This document shows positions 14,771 to 24,485 of a DNA stretch of 64,000 bases, in pieces. The translations under genes and the position numbers were made by a program. Each line of letters begins with the position of its first letter. Position 1 is the stretch's first letter. The DNA is from Runella defluvii (lineage in GTDB: Bacteria > Bacteroidota > Bacteroidia > Cytophagales > Spirosomataceae): NCBI RefSeq assembly GCF_014195535.1, contig NZ_JACIBY010000009.1, forward strand, positions 86,633 through 150,632. Reading direction: 5' to 3'. Below the pieces are notes generated by a model that worked only from the letters and a program-made list of their open reading frames with translations, was not told the origin of the DNA and searched no databases.

Positions 14771-14820
14771 TTACTTGCCCCTTGCTTACTTGCCTTTTGC
14801 CAACTTGCCTTTTGAAACCC
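14761..14820. repeat. Tandem 15-bp repeats
   Basis: Two identical units TTGCCCCTTGCTTAC are followed by diverged units TTGCCTTTTGCCAAC and TTGCCTTTTGAAAC. The array fills the gap between two convergent genes and abuts the end of the DUF4197 gene. Confidence 0.8.
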
Positions 14821-14824
14821 TTCC

Positions 14825-15577
14825 CTACTGCTGTCCAAAAACTTTTTTCAACAATTCGGTAGCACGGGCAACGGGGTCTTTACGGATTTTGCGTTCTTCT
14901 TGGGCAATTAGTACATACAAACCATCGACGGCTTTTTGGGTAGCGTACTGTTTCAAATCAGGATTGATTTTTTGCACCAAAGGAATTTTATTATACGCAT
15001 TAATCAAATCGGCGTAGTACTTGGTAGTATTGTTGAGCTTCAAGGTACTGTCAACCACGGGATAAAACTGTTTATACAAATCAGCGTTCGTAGTACGTTT
15101 CAAATAACTTGTAGCGGCGGTCGAATCTCCCTTCAAAATCCCCAAAGCATCCTGAATACTCATCGACGTGATAGCCTTCACAAAAATAGGTTTAGATTTT
15201 TTGGCAGCGTCCTCAGCCGCGCGGTTAAGCGACAACAAAAACTTATCGACTTCATTTCCTAAGCCAGCTTTACGTAGCGTAGTTTCAACTTTCTGAATAT
15301 CAGAAGGAAATGGAATCCTTATGAGGGTGTTTTTGTAATAACCATCCACCGCCGAAGCTTGTGCCGAACCGTTTGAAATCCCTACTGTAAGGGCCTCTTT
15401 AAGTCCTTGGACAATTTCGTCGTTGGTCAGGCTGGTACCTCCCTTGGTTACGTCGGTGATGGCCGTTTCGGCTTTTTTTAACAAATCCCCAAACGTACTT
15501 TTTTTCTTTGGCTGATCTTGGGCATACACACTCGTTCCGAGTACAAAAGCCACACAAACACTAACAATAGATTTCAT
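14825..15577 (-). CDS. DUF4197 family exported protein
   Basis: The ATG at 15577 gives a 250-residue protein with a signal peptide (MKSIVSVCVAFVLGTSVYAQ). A TTG two codons earlier is less likely. The mature protein matches the DUF4197 family: GLKEALTVGISNGSAQAS, YYKNTLIRIPFP, KSKPIFVKAITSMSIQDALG and a C-terminal DGLYVLIAQEERKIRKDP. Function is unknown; the protein is probably periplasmic and all-helical. It converges with the rodA operon, with only tandem repeats between them. Confidence 0.85.
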   Translation of the reverse strand: MKSIVSVCVAFVLGTSVYAQDQPKKKSTFGDLLKKAETAITDVTKGGTSLTNDEIVQGLKEALTVGISNGSAQASAVDGYYKNTLIRIPFPSDIQKVETTLRKAGLGNEVDKFLLSLNRAAEDAAKKSKPIFVKAITSMSIQDALGILKGDSTAATSYLKRTTNADLYKQFYPVVDSTLKLNNTTKYYADLINAYNKIPLVQKINPDLKQYATQKAVDGLYVLIAQEERKIRKDPVARATELLKKVFGQQ

Positions 15578-15709
15578 GGACAAAAAATGTGGGTTTTAAT
15601 TGGTCTAACCTTTGGACAATAATGTTTATAGGTAGTAACATCATTGCTCCGTTTATATTTTCAAACCTAAAGCATTGGTACAACGTTCATACCAAAAGAG
15701 AATTTTGTC

Positions 15710-15717
15710 TAACTTTG
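15710..15717 (+). promoter_or_regulatory. -7 promoter element of cinA
   Basis: TAACTTTG fits TAnnTTTG exactly and ends 17 bases before the ATG at 15735. It also argues against the earlier in-frame ATG at 15675, which lies upstream of this element. Confidence 0.45.
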
Positions 15718-15734
15718 AAAAAAAATTAGAATAC

Positions 15735-16982
15735 ATGGTCAGAGCAGAAGTAATCACGATTGGCGACGAAATATTGTTTGGACAAATCACGGACACCAAC
15801 ACCCAATGGATAGGCACCGAACTTACCAATATTGGCATACGCCCCATCCGAAAGTCATCGGTGGGTGATACCGAGGCCGCTATTTTGGAGGTATTGGCCG
15901 AAGCCGAAGCCAGGGCAGATGTCATTCTAATTACGGGAGGTTTGGGGCCTACCAAAGACGACATTACCAAAACAACGATGTGCAAATACTTTGATACGGA
16001 GCTAGTTATCAATGAGCATGCGCTGGAAATCATCACGTCGTTTTTTGTAAAACGGGGCCGCCCCATGACGGAGCTCAATCGGCAACAAGCGGCGTTACCC
16101 AAAGCTTGCACCTACATTGCCAATTATTGGGGAACGGCGCCAGGCATGTGGTTTGAGCGTAATGGCAAGGTTTTTATTTCCATGCCAGGGGTTCCGTTTG
16201 AGATGAAAAACCTCATGACCAACGCCATTTTACCCAAGCTCAAGGAGTTTTTTGAAACACCCGTCATTCAGCATAAAATGATACGGACGGTGGGGATTGG
16301 TGAATCGTTTTTGGCCGAACGCATCGAAGCATGGGAAGACGCTTTGCCTCCACACATCCGTTTGGCTTACTTGCCAAGTTTCGGCCAAGTAAAGTTGCGC
16401 CTCACGGCTACAGGTACCGATGCCGAGCAACTCAAAGCTGAAAATCAAGCACAAGTGGACAAAGTACTTCCGTTGATTCAAGAATTCGTTTTTGGGTTTG
16501 ACGACGATGAAATGGAAACGGTCGTTGGGCGTTTATTAAAGGAACGCGGTGAAACGGTTGCCACTGCCGAGAGTTGCACGGGAGGATATGTATCTCACTT
16601 ACTTACTAAAATCCCTGGGTCTTCTCATTATTTTGTGGGAGGAATCGTGAGTTATAGTAACGAAGTTAAAATAAACCAATTGGGCGTAAAGCCAGAAACG
16701 CTGGCCGAGTTTGGTGCAGTAAGCGAGGCCACTGTTATTGAAATGTCGGAAGGAGTTCGTCAGCGGTTGGGAACAACCTACGGCATAGCCGCAAGTGGCA
16801 TTGCGGGGCCTAATGGTGGCTCGGAAGAAAAACCCGTTGGCACAATCTGGATTGCGTGCGCTGGGCCTTCAGGCACCGTAACCCAAAAATTACAACTTGG
16901 CAAATTCCGTGAGCAGAACATCCAATACACGGGAATTTACCTTTTGAATGTACTTAGAAAACAGATTTTGGCGAATCGATAA
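15735..16982 (+). CDS. cinA: CinA, competence/damage-inducible protein A
   Basis: Starting at ATG 15735 (MVRAEVITIGDEILFG), the protein has 415 residues. The N-terminal ~170 residues form the MoaB/MoCF-like domain (TGGLGPTKDDITK), which in other CinA proteins is an ADP-ribose pyrophosphatase. The C-terminal ~155 residues form the PncC-type domain (ATAESCTGGYVSHLLTKIPG, ASGIAGPNGGSEEKPVGTIW), which deamidates nicotinamide mononucleotide. The two activities together suggest pyridine-nucleotide recycling. The E2 gene follows after 12 bases, so the two are probably co-transcribed. Confidence 0.93.
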   Translation: MVRAEVITIGDEILFGQITDTNTQWIGTELTNIGIRPIRKSSVGDTEAAILEVLAEAEARADVILITGGLGPTKDDITKTTMCKYFDTELVINEHALEIITSFFVKRGRPMTELNRQQAALPKACTYIANYWGTAPGMWFERNGKVFISMPGVPFEMKNLMTNAILPKLKEFFETPVIQHKMIRTVGIGESFLAERIEAWEDALPPHIRLAYLPSFGQVKLRLTATGTDAEQLKAENQAQVDKVLPLIQEFVFGFDDDEMETVVGRLLKERGETVATAESCTGGYVSHLLTKIPGSSHYFVGGIVSYSNEVKINQLGVKPETLAEFGAVSEATVIEMSEGVRQRLGTTYGIAASGIAGPNGGSEEKPVGTIWIACAGPSGTVTQKLQLGKFREQNIQYTGIYLLNVLRKQILANR

Positions 16983-16994
16983 ACATCAACAAAA

Positions 16995-18320
16995 ATGGCA
17001 ATAGTAGAAATGGTGATGCCTCGCATGGGTGAGAGTGTCATGGAATGTACCGTCATTGGCATCTTAAAAAAAGTAGGCGACCGCGTCGAAGCCGACGATT
17101 CGGTGATGGAGGTGGCTACTGATAAAGTCGATACGGAAGTTCCTACTCCTTACGGTGGCGTCATTGCAGAAATTTTAGTAAAAGAGGGCGATGTCGTTCC
17201 CGTCGGAAATGCCATTATTCGGATTGAAACCAATGGTTCGGTGGCTGTTCCCGTGGCCGAGGAGTCGAAGGAAGTACAAACCCTTGAAAAAGAAATCGAA
17301 ACGGTTACGCAATCGTTGGTAGCCAATCTCCAGCCTTCCTCTCCAACGCATACAACCAGCGAGGCAGTTGGTACTCGATTTTATTCTCCTTTGGTCCAAA
17401 CCATCGCTAAAATGGAAGGTGTGTCCCTCCAAGAACTCGAAAAAATCGCAGGCACTGGAGCTGAAAATCGCGTTACCAAAAAGGATATTTTGGACTACCT
17501 GGCGAGTCGTAGTTCTAAGTCCATAGTCGATAGTCAACAGTCCATGGTTGATAGTCAACAGGCAAACCCGAAACAGGAAACAGCAAACCCAAAACACGAA
17601 ACTTCGAAAGGAATTGAAGTGGTGCCGATGGACCGAATGCGGAAGTTGATTGCGGAGCGAATGGTGGAATCGAAGCGTATTTCCCCGCACGTTTCGTCGT
17701 TTGTGGAAACCGACATGACCAATATCGTACTTTGGAGGAATCAAATCAAGGATGAATTTAAACGCCAAACGGGCGAAGGATTGACCTTTACCCCACTTTT
17801 GATTGAAGCGGTTGTAAAAGCCATCAAAGATTTTCCGTTGATCAATATTTCGGTAGAAGGCGATAGTATCCTCAAAAAGAGAGACATCAACGTCGGGATG
17901 GCCGTTGCTTTGCCAAGCGGCAACCTCATTGTTCCCGTTATTCACAACGCCGACCAATACAGTTTGATTGGGCTTGCCAAAAAAGTCAACGACTTGGCCA
18001 ACCGTGCTCGTCAAAACAAATTGACTGCCGACGACCTTGCAGGAGGCACTTATACGGTTTCAAACATTGGCACGTTTGGAAACATCATGGGAACGCCCAT
18101 CATTCTCCAACCCCAAGTAGCCATCATGGCGTTTGGAGCCATTCAGAAACGCCCCGTGGTCATCGAAACTCCCCAAGGCGATGTAATCGGTATTCGTAGC
18201 ATGATGTACATTTCTCACTCGTACGACCACCGCGTGGTAGATGGTGCGTTGGGAGGAATGTTTGTCAAACGCGTAAGCGACTACCTTTCGGAATTTGACT
18301 TGAATCGGAAATTGTTCTAA
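16995..18320 (+). CDS. Dihydrolipoamide acyltransferase (E2) of a 2-oxoacid dehydrogenase complex
   Basis: This 441-residue E2 component has three domains. The N-terminal lipoyl domain carries lipoyl-Lys44 in EVATDKVDTEVPTP. The peripheral-subunit-binding domain lies near residues 128-170 (FYSPLVQTIAKMEGVS, GTGAENRVTKKDIL). The catalytic domain has MDRMRKLIAERMVESKRISPH and the active-site block YDHRVVDGALGG. The flexible linker between the last two contains two back-to-back 7-residue tandem duplications (17520-17603). No E1 or E3 gene is nearby. The domain pattern fits a branched-chain or general 2-oxoacid E2 better than a PDH E2 with several lipoyl domains, but the substrate cannot be decided here. 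Confidence 0.92.
   Translation: MAIVEMVMPRMGESVMECTVIGILKKVGDRVEADDSVMEVATDKVDTEVPTPYGGVIAEILVKEGDVVPVGNAIIRIETNGSVAVPVAEESKEVQTLEKEIETVTQSLVANLQPSSPTHTTSEAVGTRFYSPLVQTIAKMEGVSLQELEKIAGTGAENRVTKKDILDYLASRSSKSIVDSQQSMVDSQQANPKQETANPKHETSKGIEVVPMDRMRKLIAERMVESKRISPHVSSFVETDMTNIVLWRNQIKDEFKRQTGEGLTFTPLLIEAVVKAIKDFPLINISVEGDSILKKRDINVGMAVALPSGNLIVPVIHNADQYSLIGLAKKVNDLANRARQNKLTADDLAGGTYTVSNIGTFGNIMGTPIILQPQVAIMAFGAIQKRPVVIETPQGDVIGIRSMMYISHSYDHRVVDGALGGMFVKRVSDYLSEFDLNRKLF
17520..17603 (+). repeat. Two adjacent 21-bp tandem duplications inside the E2 linker
   Basis: Four 21-base units encode SIVDSQQ / SMVDSQQ and then ANPKQET / ANPKHET. Each pair differs by a few bases. The reading frame is kept because the unit is seven codons long. 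Confidence 0.9.
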
Positions 18321-18374
18321 GCGTTTTACGCCAACTTCTTTTCCTAAATTGCGTCAGAGACGCTAGACCGTTTT

Positions 18375-18397
18375 CGCCCCGACATATTGTCGGGGCG
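18375..18397. repeat. Perfect 10-bp hairpin between convergent genes
   Basis: CGCCCCGACA and its complement TGTCGGGGCG flank TAT, between the converging E2 and acetyltransferase genes. It lacks a T tract. It could act as a transcription barrier, or be a small repetitive palindrome. Confidence 0.7.
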
Positions 18398-18403
18398 AGC
18401 CGT

Positions 18404-18919
18404 TTAAGATCGTTGAAAATTAGGATTTAACCAACCCATCGGCACATCCGCCACAATGCTCCCGTCGGGGTCAAGCACTCTCCCCTCTGCCCTACCTTCA
18501 ATTTTAAATCCTATTTTTTTATACAGTTCAATGGCCGTTGGGTTACTCTCGCGGGCATGAAGCTCCACCCGTAGTATGTCTTTTCTTTCCGTTTGAACGT
18601 ATTTCAACAAAGCCGTAAACAACCTCTTTCCCACGCCTTTGCCTTGGTAGTCAGGATGTACACAAATGGTTGTATCGCCAAATAAGTGCGTAAAACACTC
18701 AATTCCCAATGAATAGGTATGGACTTCGGCTACAATCTCACCTGCTTCTTCGGCCACCATTGAGCAACCATTCGCCAAGCTTTTACTCAAAAAATTATAA
18801 ATATAGCTTTCTAAAATCTCGTGTTCTTTGCGGGCAATTCCTCCCGAGCGCCGCGCGACAGTTTTGTACAATTGCTGGATTCGGCTCAAATCCTCTAGCG
18901 TTGATTTTCTAATCTCCAT
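18404..18919 (-). CDS. GNAT-family N-acetyltransferase
   Basis: The ATG at 18919 (MEIRKSTLEDLSRIQQLYKT) gives 171 residues; the longer in-frame extension upstream has no GNAT features. The acetyl-CoA-binding motif A is VHPDYQGKGVGKRLFTALL, followed by VELHARESNPTAIELYKKIGF. Substrate is unknown. The C-terminus (RVLDPDGSIVADVPMGW) points to a RimI/PhnO-like stand-alone enzyme. It lies downstream of a LysR gene on the same strand with a 122-base gap. Confidence 0.85.
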   Translation of the reverse strand: MEIRKSTLEDLSRIQQLYKTVARRSGGIARKEHEILESYIYNFLSKSLANGCSMVAEEAGEIVAEVHTYSLGIECFTHLFGDTTICVHPDYQGKGVGKRLFTALLKYVQTERKDILRVELHARESNPTAIELYKKIGFKIEGRAEGRVLDPDGSIVADVPMGWLNPNFQRS

Positions 18920-19041
18920 CCTATTAAACAACTTTATTAAGTAGCAGAGCAAAAATTTCAGGCCATTTGTTATCAATATAATTCGTTGATTATGAACGAA
19001 TAACAAATAACGGTTAACACCCTTAAAAACGGTTAACACCC

Positions 19042-19938
19042 TTAAAACTGGTCAAATGATAAATGCCCCACTGCTTCGTGCGCAATTTCGCGAATGTGTG
19101 GCAGCACGGGGTTGGTGTCTTCAGAGCGCCAAATTAAGTATAATTGGGTAAGATTTGGTAATTTAATGAAGCGTACCCCCAACGCCGACGAACCCTGACG
19201 ATACGAAATAGGAAGCACCGACAAACCGAGTTTCTTCTCCACCAACCGCAAAATCGTAGCGCCATAATTGGAATGATAGACTACTTTTGGTCGAAAACCA
19301 CCTTGTTCAAACACATTGTTCAGCAACTTTCCATAGTTGACATCCATTTCGATTTTGGGCAAAATAAAGCCCGATTCCAAACACTGCTCAATGCCCGTAA
19401 ACGTATGTTCATTGAGCCAATAATCGGTAGGAACAACCAAGGCAAAATGTTCTTCAAACAATAATTGTGTCGTAAACTGCGCATCTGTAGAAATTTCACG
19501 GGTAAAGCCCACGTCAATTTCGTGGCTCGACAAAGCTGCAATAAGCTCTACCTCAGCAATTTCTGTAAGTTGTACCTTCACATCGGGAAATCGTTGGTAC
19601 ATCATCGACAACACTTCGGGAAGAATAGAATAAAGTGCCGAACCAGGGTGTCCCATTCGTATCGTACCAATCGAACCACCGTGAATTCGTTGGGTTTGCT
19701 CAATGATATTCCTCAACTGAAGCTGCATTCGACTGATTTCATCTCGAAAATAGCTTCCCGCTGGTGTCAATTTTACGTTACGCTTGTCACGCTCAAACAA
19801 AACAACCCCCAACTCCTCTTCCAATTGCTGAATATGACGGCTGAGTGCAGGCTGAACAATAAATAGTTTCTCGGCAGCCCGCGAAAAATGCAACTCCTCT
19901 GCAACCCCCAAAAAATAATTCAGTTGACGGAAATCCAT
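19042..19938 (-). CDS. LysR-family transcriptional regulator
   Basis: The ATG at 19938 (MDFRQLNYFLGVAEELHFSR) gives 298-299 residues, the normal LysR size. The first ~60 residues are the winged helix-turn-helix (FSRAAEKLFIVQPALSRHIQQLEEELGV). The rest is a periplasmic-binding-protein-like effector domain (TIRMGHPGSALYSILPEVL, EHFALVVPTDYWL). It is transcribed away from two acetyltransferase genes that start at 20063. The ~120 bases between are AT-rich and are the likely operator region. The effector is unknown; the family resembles AlsR/BenM-type activators. Confidence 0.92.
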   Translation of the reverse strand: MDFRQLNYFLGVAEELHFSRAAEKLFIVQPALSRHIQQLEEELGVVLFERDKRNVKLTPAGSYFRDEISRMQLQLRNIIEQTQRIHGGSIGTIRMGHPGSALYSILPEVLSMMYQRFPDVKVQLTEIAEVELIAALSSHEIDVGFTREISTDAQFTTQLLFEEHFALVVPTDYWLNEHTFTGIEQCLESGFILPKIEMDVNYGKLLNNVFEQGGFRPKVVYHSNYGATILRLVEKKLGLSVLPISYRQGSSALGVRFIKLPNLTQLYLIWRSEDTNPVLPHIREIAHEAVGHLSFDQF

Positions 19939-20062
19939 TTTATAAAAAGAAAACACTTATACGTTTTCAGCATAAATCTATCAAAAAATAACATTTCTAA
20001 TTATTAAAACCACGTATTTAATTTGCACCATTACTTTAAAACTCACCACCACCTATACTGCC

Positions 20063-20551
20063 ATGATACAAATTTTGGAGTACCAATCCGTCTATGAAGA
20101 ACCAATTATTGACTTAATTTTAGACATTCAACAGCTTGAATTTAAAGTCCCCATCACCCTCGAAGACCAACCCGATTTGTTGATTATCCCTGAGTTTTAT
20201 TGCAAAAATGCGGGTAATTTTTGGGTAGCAACTACCCTTGATGGTACGTTGGTAGGCACAATTGCCCTCATCGACATTGGCAACAACATGGGCGCTATCC
20301 GTAAAATGTTCGTTCACCATGATTTTCGTGGAAAAGCATTTGGGGTGGCGTCTCGATTACTTTCTACGCTTACAAAGCACTGTGAATTACACCACATCGA
20401 CCGATTATATTTGGGGACTAACCCACGCCTCCAAGCAGCAATGCGCTTTTACGAAAAAAATGGTTTTGCTCAAGTACCCGTTGAAGAATTACCCATTGAG
20501 TTTCCACGTATGGCCGTTGACAGTGTCTTTTACCAGAAAACGCTTCATTGA
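20063..20551 (+). CDS. GNAT-family N-acetyltransferase
   Basis: A 162-residue acetyltransferase with motif A at VHHDFRGKAFGVASRLLSTL and motif B around YLGTNPRLQAAMRFYEKNGF. The N-terminus (EPIIDLILDIQQLEFKVPI) resembles family members annotated as acting on amino acids or amines, but the substrate is not predictable. It is divergent from the LysR gene. Its TGA stop overlaps the next ATG by one base (TGATG), so the two acetyltransferases are translationally coupled. Confidence 0.85.
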   Translation: MIQILEYQSVYEEPIIDLILDIQQLEFKVPITLEDQPDLLIIPEFYCKNAGNFWVATTLDGTLVGTIALIDIGNNMGAIRKMFVHHDFRGKAFGVASRLLSTLTKHCELHHIDRLYLGTNPRLQAAMRFYEKNGFAQVPVEELPIEFPRMAVDSVFYQKTLH

Positions 20552-21066
20552 TGTCTGTTTCAATCCAACCAGCAACCTTCCACGATGCACAAGCATTGCG
20601 AGATTTAAGCGAGCAAACGTTTATTGATACCTACGCCGTTTATAACACGCCCGAAAACATGGAAAAGCACATTTCCACGAAGTTTACCCTGAAACAAATT
20701 CAGGCTGAACTCGAAGACACTTCCGTTCAATACTTACTTCTGAAAAAAGCAGAACAACTCATTGGCTTCACCAAATTGGTTAAAAACCATGCTCCGAAAG
20801 AACTATCGTCTGAAAACGCCATTGAAATAGAACGATTTTACGTGGACAAAGCCTTTCACGGGCAAAATTTGGGAAAGCACTTAATGAATGAAAGTCTGGA
20901 TTGGTGCAAAAATTCGGGCTTTAAAACCGTTTGGCTAGGTGTTTGGGAAGAAAACACCCGCGCGTTACAGTTTTACACCAAAATGGGTTTTGAGAAAGTA
21001 GGCGAGCACGTTTTTGTACTTGGCACCGAAGTGCAGAATGATTATGTAATGGCTAAGAGCATATAA
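20551..21066 (+). CDS. GNAT-family N-acetyltransferase
   Basis: The ATG at 20551 overlaps the stop of the previous gene by one base and gives 171 residues. A TTG one codon earlier is possible but unneeded. Motif A is YVDKAFHGQNLGKHLMNESL, and the C-terminal part (TVWLGVWEENTRALQFYTKM) is typical of GNAT enzymes related to spermidine or protein acetyltransferases. It resembles the preceding gene only at fold level. It ends 8 bases from the convergent repeat-protein gene. Confidence 0.87.
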   Translation: MSVSIQPATFHDAQALRDLSEQTFIDTYAVYNTPENMEKHISTKFTLKQIQAELEDTSVQYLLLKKAEQLIGFTKLVKNHAPKELSSENAIEIERFYVDKAFHGQNLGKHLMNESLDWCKNSGFKTVWLGVWEENTRALQFYTKMGFEKVGEHVFVLGTEVQNDYVMAKSI

Positions 21067-21074
21067 TAAACATC

Positions 21075-24000
21075 TCACTTGACATCTAATTTGCAACCTT
21101 TTATTTCTGCTTTAAACCTATTTCCCCCATCAGCCATAAAACCTGGTAATAGCTCAATGGATTGAGTTGCGGAATAAAGTGTATTACTTTTATCAACCTT
21201 TACTTCCGATCTAATTGTATTCTTTGAATACCAATCTTGAGAAATTCGTGAGTTAGGCCCATTTGACAAATAAGGGTTATCGAAGCATCGCTTTACTAAA
21301 ACACTGCCCAAGCCTATTCCGTAGCCACATGTACTTTCAATATTTTTTATAATATATTTTAAATCAGCACCAAAATATGACTCTTGAATCATACTCTGCT
21401 GATAAGCGTTCAACGAAGTTTCATAAAAAGAATTATCACTGCTATTTTCGCTGTTTATATTACCTATCCATTTTGGATTAAAAGAGTTCAAAGTAGAAAT
21501 ATAAAACGGCACAGTATTCATTTGTTCTGAAACCCAAACTGTATCTTTTTCATCTTTACTTGTTAATTTTACTATATATTTTTTTCCAAAATAACCATAA
21601 GGGGGATTTACTACAGATGCGTAATCAGAACTATCTTCTGCTGCTTCAAAATATACTGACACTTGGTTTTCATAAGGCATGTCTGGTATCACAACTGTAC
21701 AGCCCTGAAAGGATTTACTCACAATTTTTGCTTCATATTTCAAAGATTCAGGTATTGACCCCGAGAAACCGATAGAAGTGGGCTTAAAATAAATTTTATA
21801 ATTATCAAATTTACCTCCTTTTCCGTCAATCAAAAACGCTATGCTTAATAAATTACCTTGACATCTAAAGATTTCACTATTCAACACAGGTCAAATTCGA
21901 TTTTTTTTTACAAAAACACGAAGAGTGTCATTTATTTCTTGAATACCACAAGCATTTTTTAATTCTTTTAATATATACAAAGTATCAGTTTTTGGCTTAA
22001 AAAAAATCTCTATTTTCGAGTTAGTGCTGGCAGTTTCAGAAAGATTTTCGTACCAAGTGTCATTAACTTTTAATCCAAATGTCTGATAGGGGGAATTTGA
22101 AGAAATAAATACAGATTTTAATTCATCTCCTTTTAATATATCTACAGATTTATTTATCGGAAGTTCATGTAAATTCGAAGAAATAAAATAATTATTTCTT
22201 TCTATTTCTTGACCATTAATTATAAATATGTTTGATACTTTTGATTCAATAGAATTATTTTGACTATTTGCTGCTGAAGTCAAAAGTACTAAACTTGTTC
22301 GCCCTCTTGGAATAGAATCAGGAATTTGTATTGGTATTGGGCTTTTAAATCCTTTTCCTACCTCCACAGCAATATCTTTATTGTCCTTGATTGAATAATA
22401 TGTAAGTTTAGCTATTATTACTTCATTTTGTTCAAACGAGCCAGTAGTTACAAATGAGACACCATATATTTTTTTAGTACAGACTTGCCTAGGAAAATCT
22501 GTAACTTGGATAGTATTAGTTATTTTTTTAACTTCAATTGTAAACTCTAATTTTGGAGTAGGAACTAATACACCGCAGCTATTTTCAATAGACTGAATCG
22601 TATATGTTTTTGTTTTTAAGGCAAAGATTGGCAGAAAGATTGTCCTAAATTCACCTGATTCATCGAACGAAACACTAAATGTAGTATCCCCATCAGAAAA
22701 ACTCAATTTACCTTTAGTAGAACCCTCAAACTCTACAACAGTATTCGTGTAAAAACTTGGAGTCTCAATTATACTATTTTGAGGTATTGACCTAACAATA
22801 GGCCGAGTCGTTACTTTCAATTGTTCATCATACAAGGCACTTCTCGCCTCAGGGTTTGAGGATTTAATATAAAAACTAAAGAACTTAATAGTAGGTCGAA
22901 AAACACTATCATTGGGCAGAATAAACTCCAAAGTTCCATCTTCATTTTGTTTTACTGGAATATCAATATTCTTTATATTACTTCCTATAATTTTCAATTC
23001 AACAGTAAAAAAATTATCAAAGTTAAATACCTTATCTGTTTGTATTCTAAATTTGACCTTTTCACTTCCACAATATTTCTTATTTAATACATCTTTTATA
23101 ATAAAGTCATTTTTAACTTTAATTTCTTTTTCCCCCGTTACTGTAAAGTTTTTAGTAAAACCACATGCTTGAGTAATAACAGATTCAATTTTATAATATT
23201 GATTTTCTGTCGGTTTTATTTCTATCCCTGAGGTTGAACCATAAAAATCATTTGAAAAATTTACTAATTCCAAACCATTTGTAAATTTCACCGAATGAGT
23301 TGGATTATCACTATTAGAAGTTATATTTTTTAAATAAATATTCAATAGTGCTTTGTAGTCAATTGTATATTTTTCCATTTCATACGAAAAATAGTCTAAT
23401 TCAATTCTTGGAGGTTCCACTATGTTAATTTCGGTAAAATTAGAAGCAACATCTGGGCTATCACACCTTACTCTTAAATAATATTTACCAAATGTATAAA
23501 CCGTATCAATATTAAAGGTAAACCTTTTCAAATCAACATTTTTCAATTTATGACTCTTGAACGCCTTTTTATTCTCATCATACATTTCCACATAAAATTT
23601 ATCAGGGTCAATTATTCCTCCATCATAGTCTATTTCAATTTGAATATTTTTAATATCACATATTTTTTTGGGATAAACATCTACTACTTTTATATTAAAA
23701 TTATTTACTTTCAATGTAAATTCAGAAGGTGGTATTACTTTACCTAACCCACACGAGTTTGATATACTTTCCAGCTTATATTTCGTAGTTTTTTTGGGCA
23801 ATAGATTAATAATATTATCCTGAAAAAGCACAAAAGTGCTATCACTCCACATTCCCTTCTCGAATGTATCCATCGTTCCGCGAAATATTTTAACAGGAAT
23901 ATTGGCAACAGAATTTTTCATCACATAATAACTAGGTATTTTCACATTAGAATTAATAATTTCTACTGGAGTCCCCATTTCTATTACTGACAACATCTTC

Positions 24001-24362
24001 ATATTAAAATACGAAGAATTACTAATCACCTTGGGATTCGTTGATTCAATTGTTGCTAAAAATGAAAAATTGTATTGAATTTTTTCAGTAGCAAAAAATT
24101 CTGGAAGTTTAAACAACAAAGGTGAGGTGCTGTTTAAAGAAGTCACATAAATCGTTGTATCAACCTGAGCAAAATTTGATTTAAGCTTTAGAACAAAGAT
24201 ATTTGTTTTATCCCAACTTCCGCTAAGAACAACTGGGATTTTTAAAGTATCCCTTGAACATGTTGTTGGCAATGCCGTTTCAGCAATTGTGATTGACTGT
24301 GCATTTAAAACAGCATTAACAGCCATAAAAATCAGGAATAATAATATAAATTTGAGCTTCAT
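21075..24362 (-). pseudogene. Secreted beta-sandwich repeat protein interrupted by one in-frame TGA
   Basis: Two reading frames in the same phase are separated only by TGA (21891-21893) and one CCT codon. The upstream part (21891-24362, 823 residues) has a signal peptide (KFILLFLIFMAVNAVLNAQ). It then alternates two modules of about 80-110 residues: one opens with a Cys and ends in a SNF/ANSQ-like strand, the other holds SxSCGxxxP. The downstream part (21075-21887, 270 residues, apparent GTG start, no signal) opens with the next module of the series (EIFRCQGNLLSIAFLIDG) and ends with the LLPGF coathanger domain. The TGA replaces one residue of an ordinary inter-module linker, so this was one ~1095-residue surface protein. 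It is either a pseudogene, a coupled gene pair, or read through. It is more AT-rich than its neighbours. Confidence 0.7.
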
Positions 24363-24485
24363 TGGAAATACTTTAGATACAAATGGCTTTCAAATTAGAT
24401 TTCACTAAAATAACTATATATTTATAACTTAACAAATGAGTCAAGGAAATTAAAATTTTGTTATTTTATAAAGAGAAGCAGAAAT

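Noticed and set aside
21891-21893. Selenocysteine insertion at the in-frame TGA
   Set aside because: The position is an ordinary linker, no redox context or downstream hairpin of the SECIS type is visible, and no selenoprotein genes are nearby.
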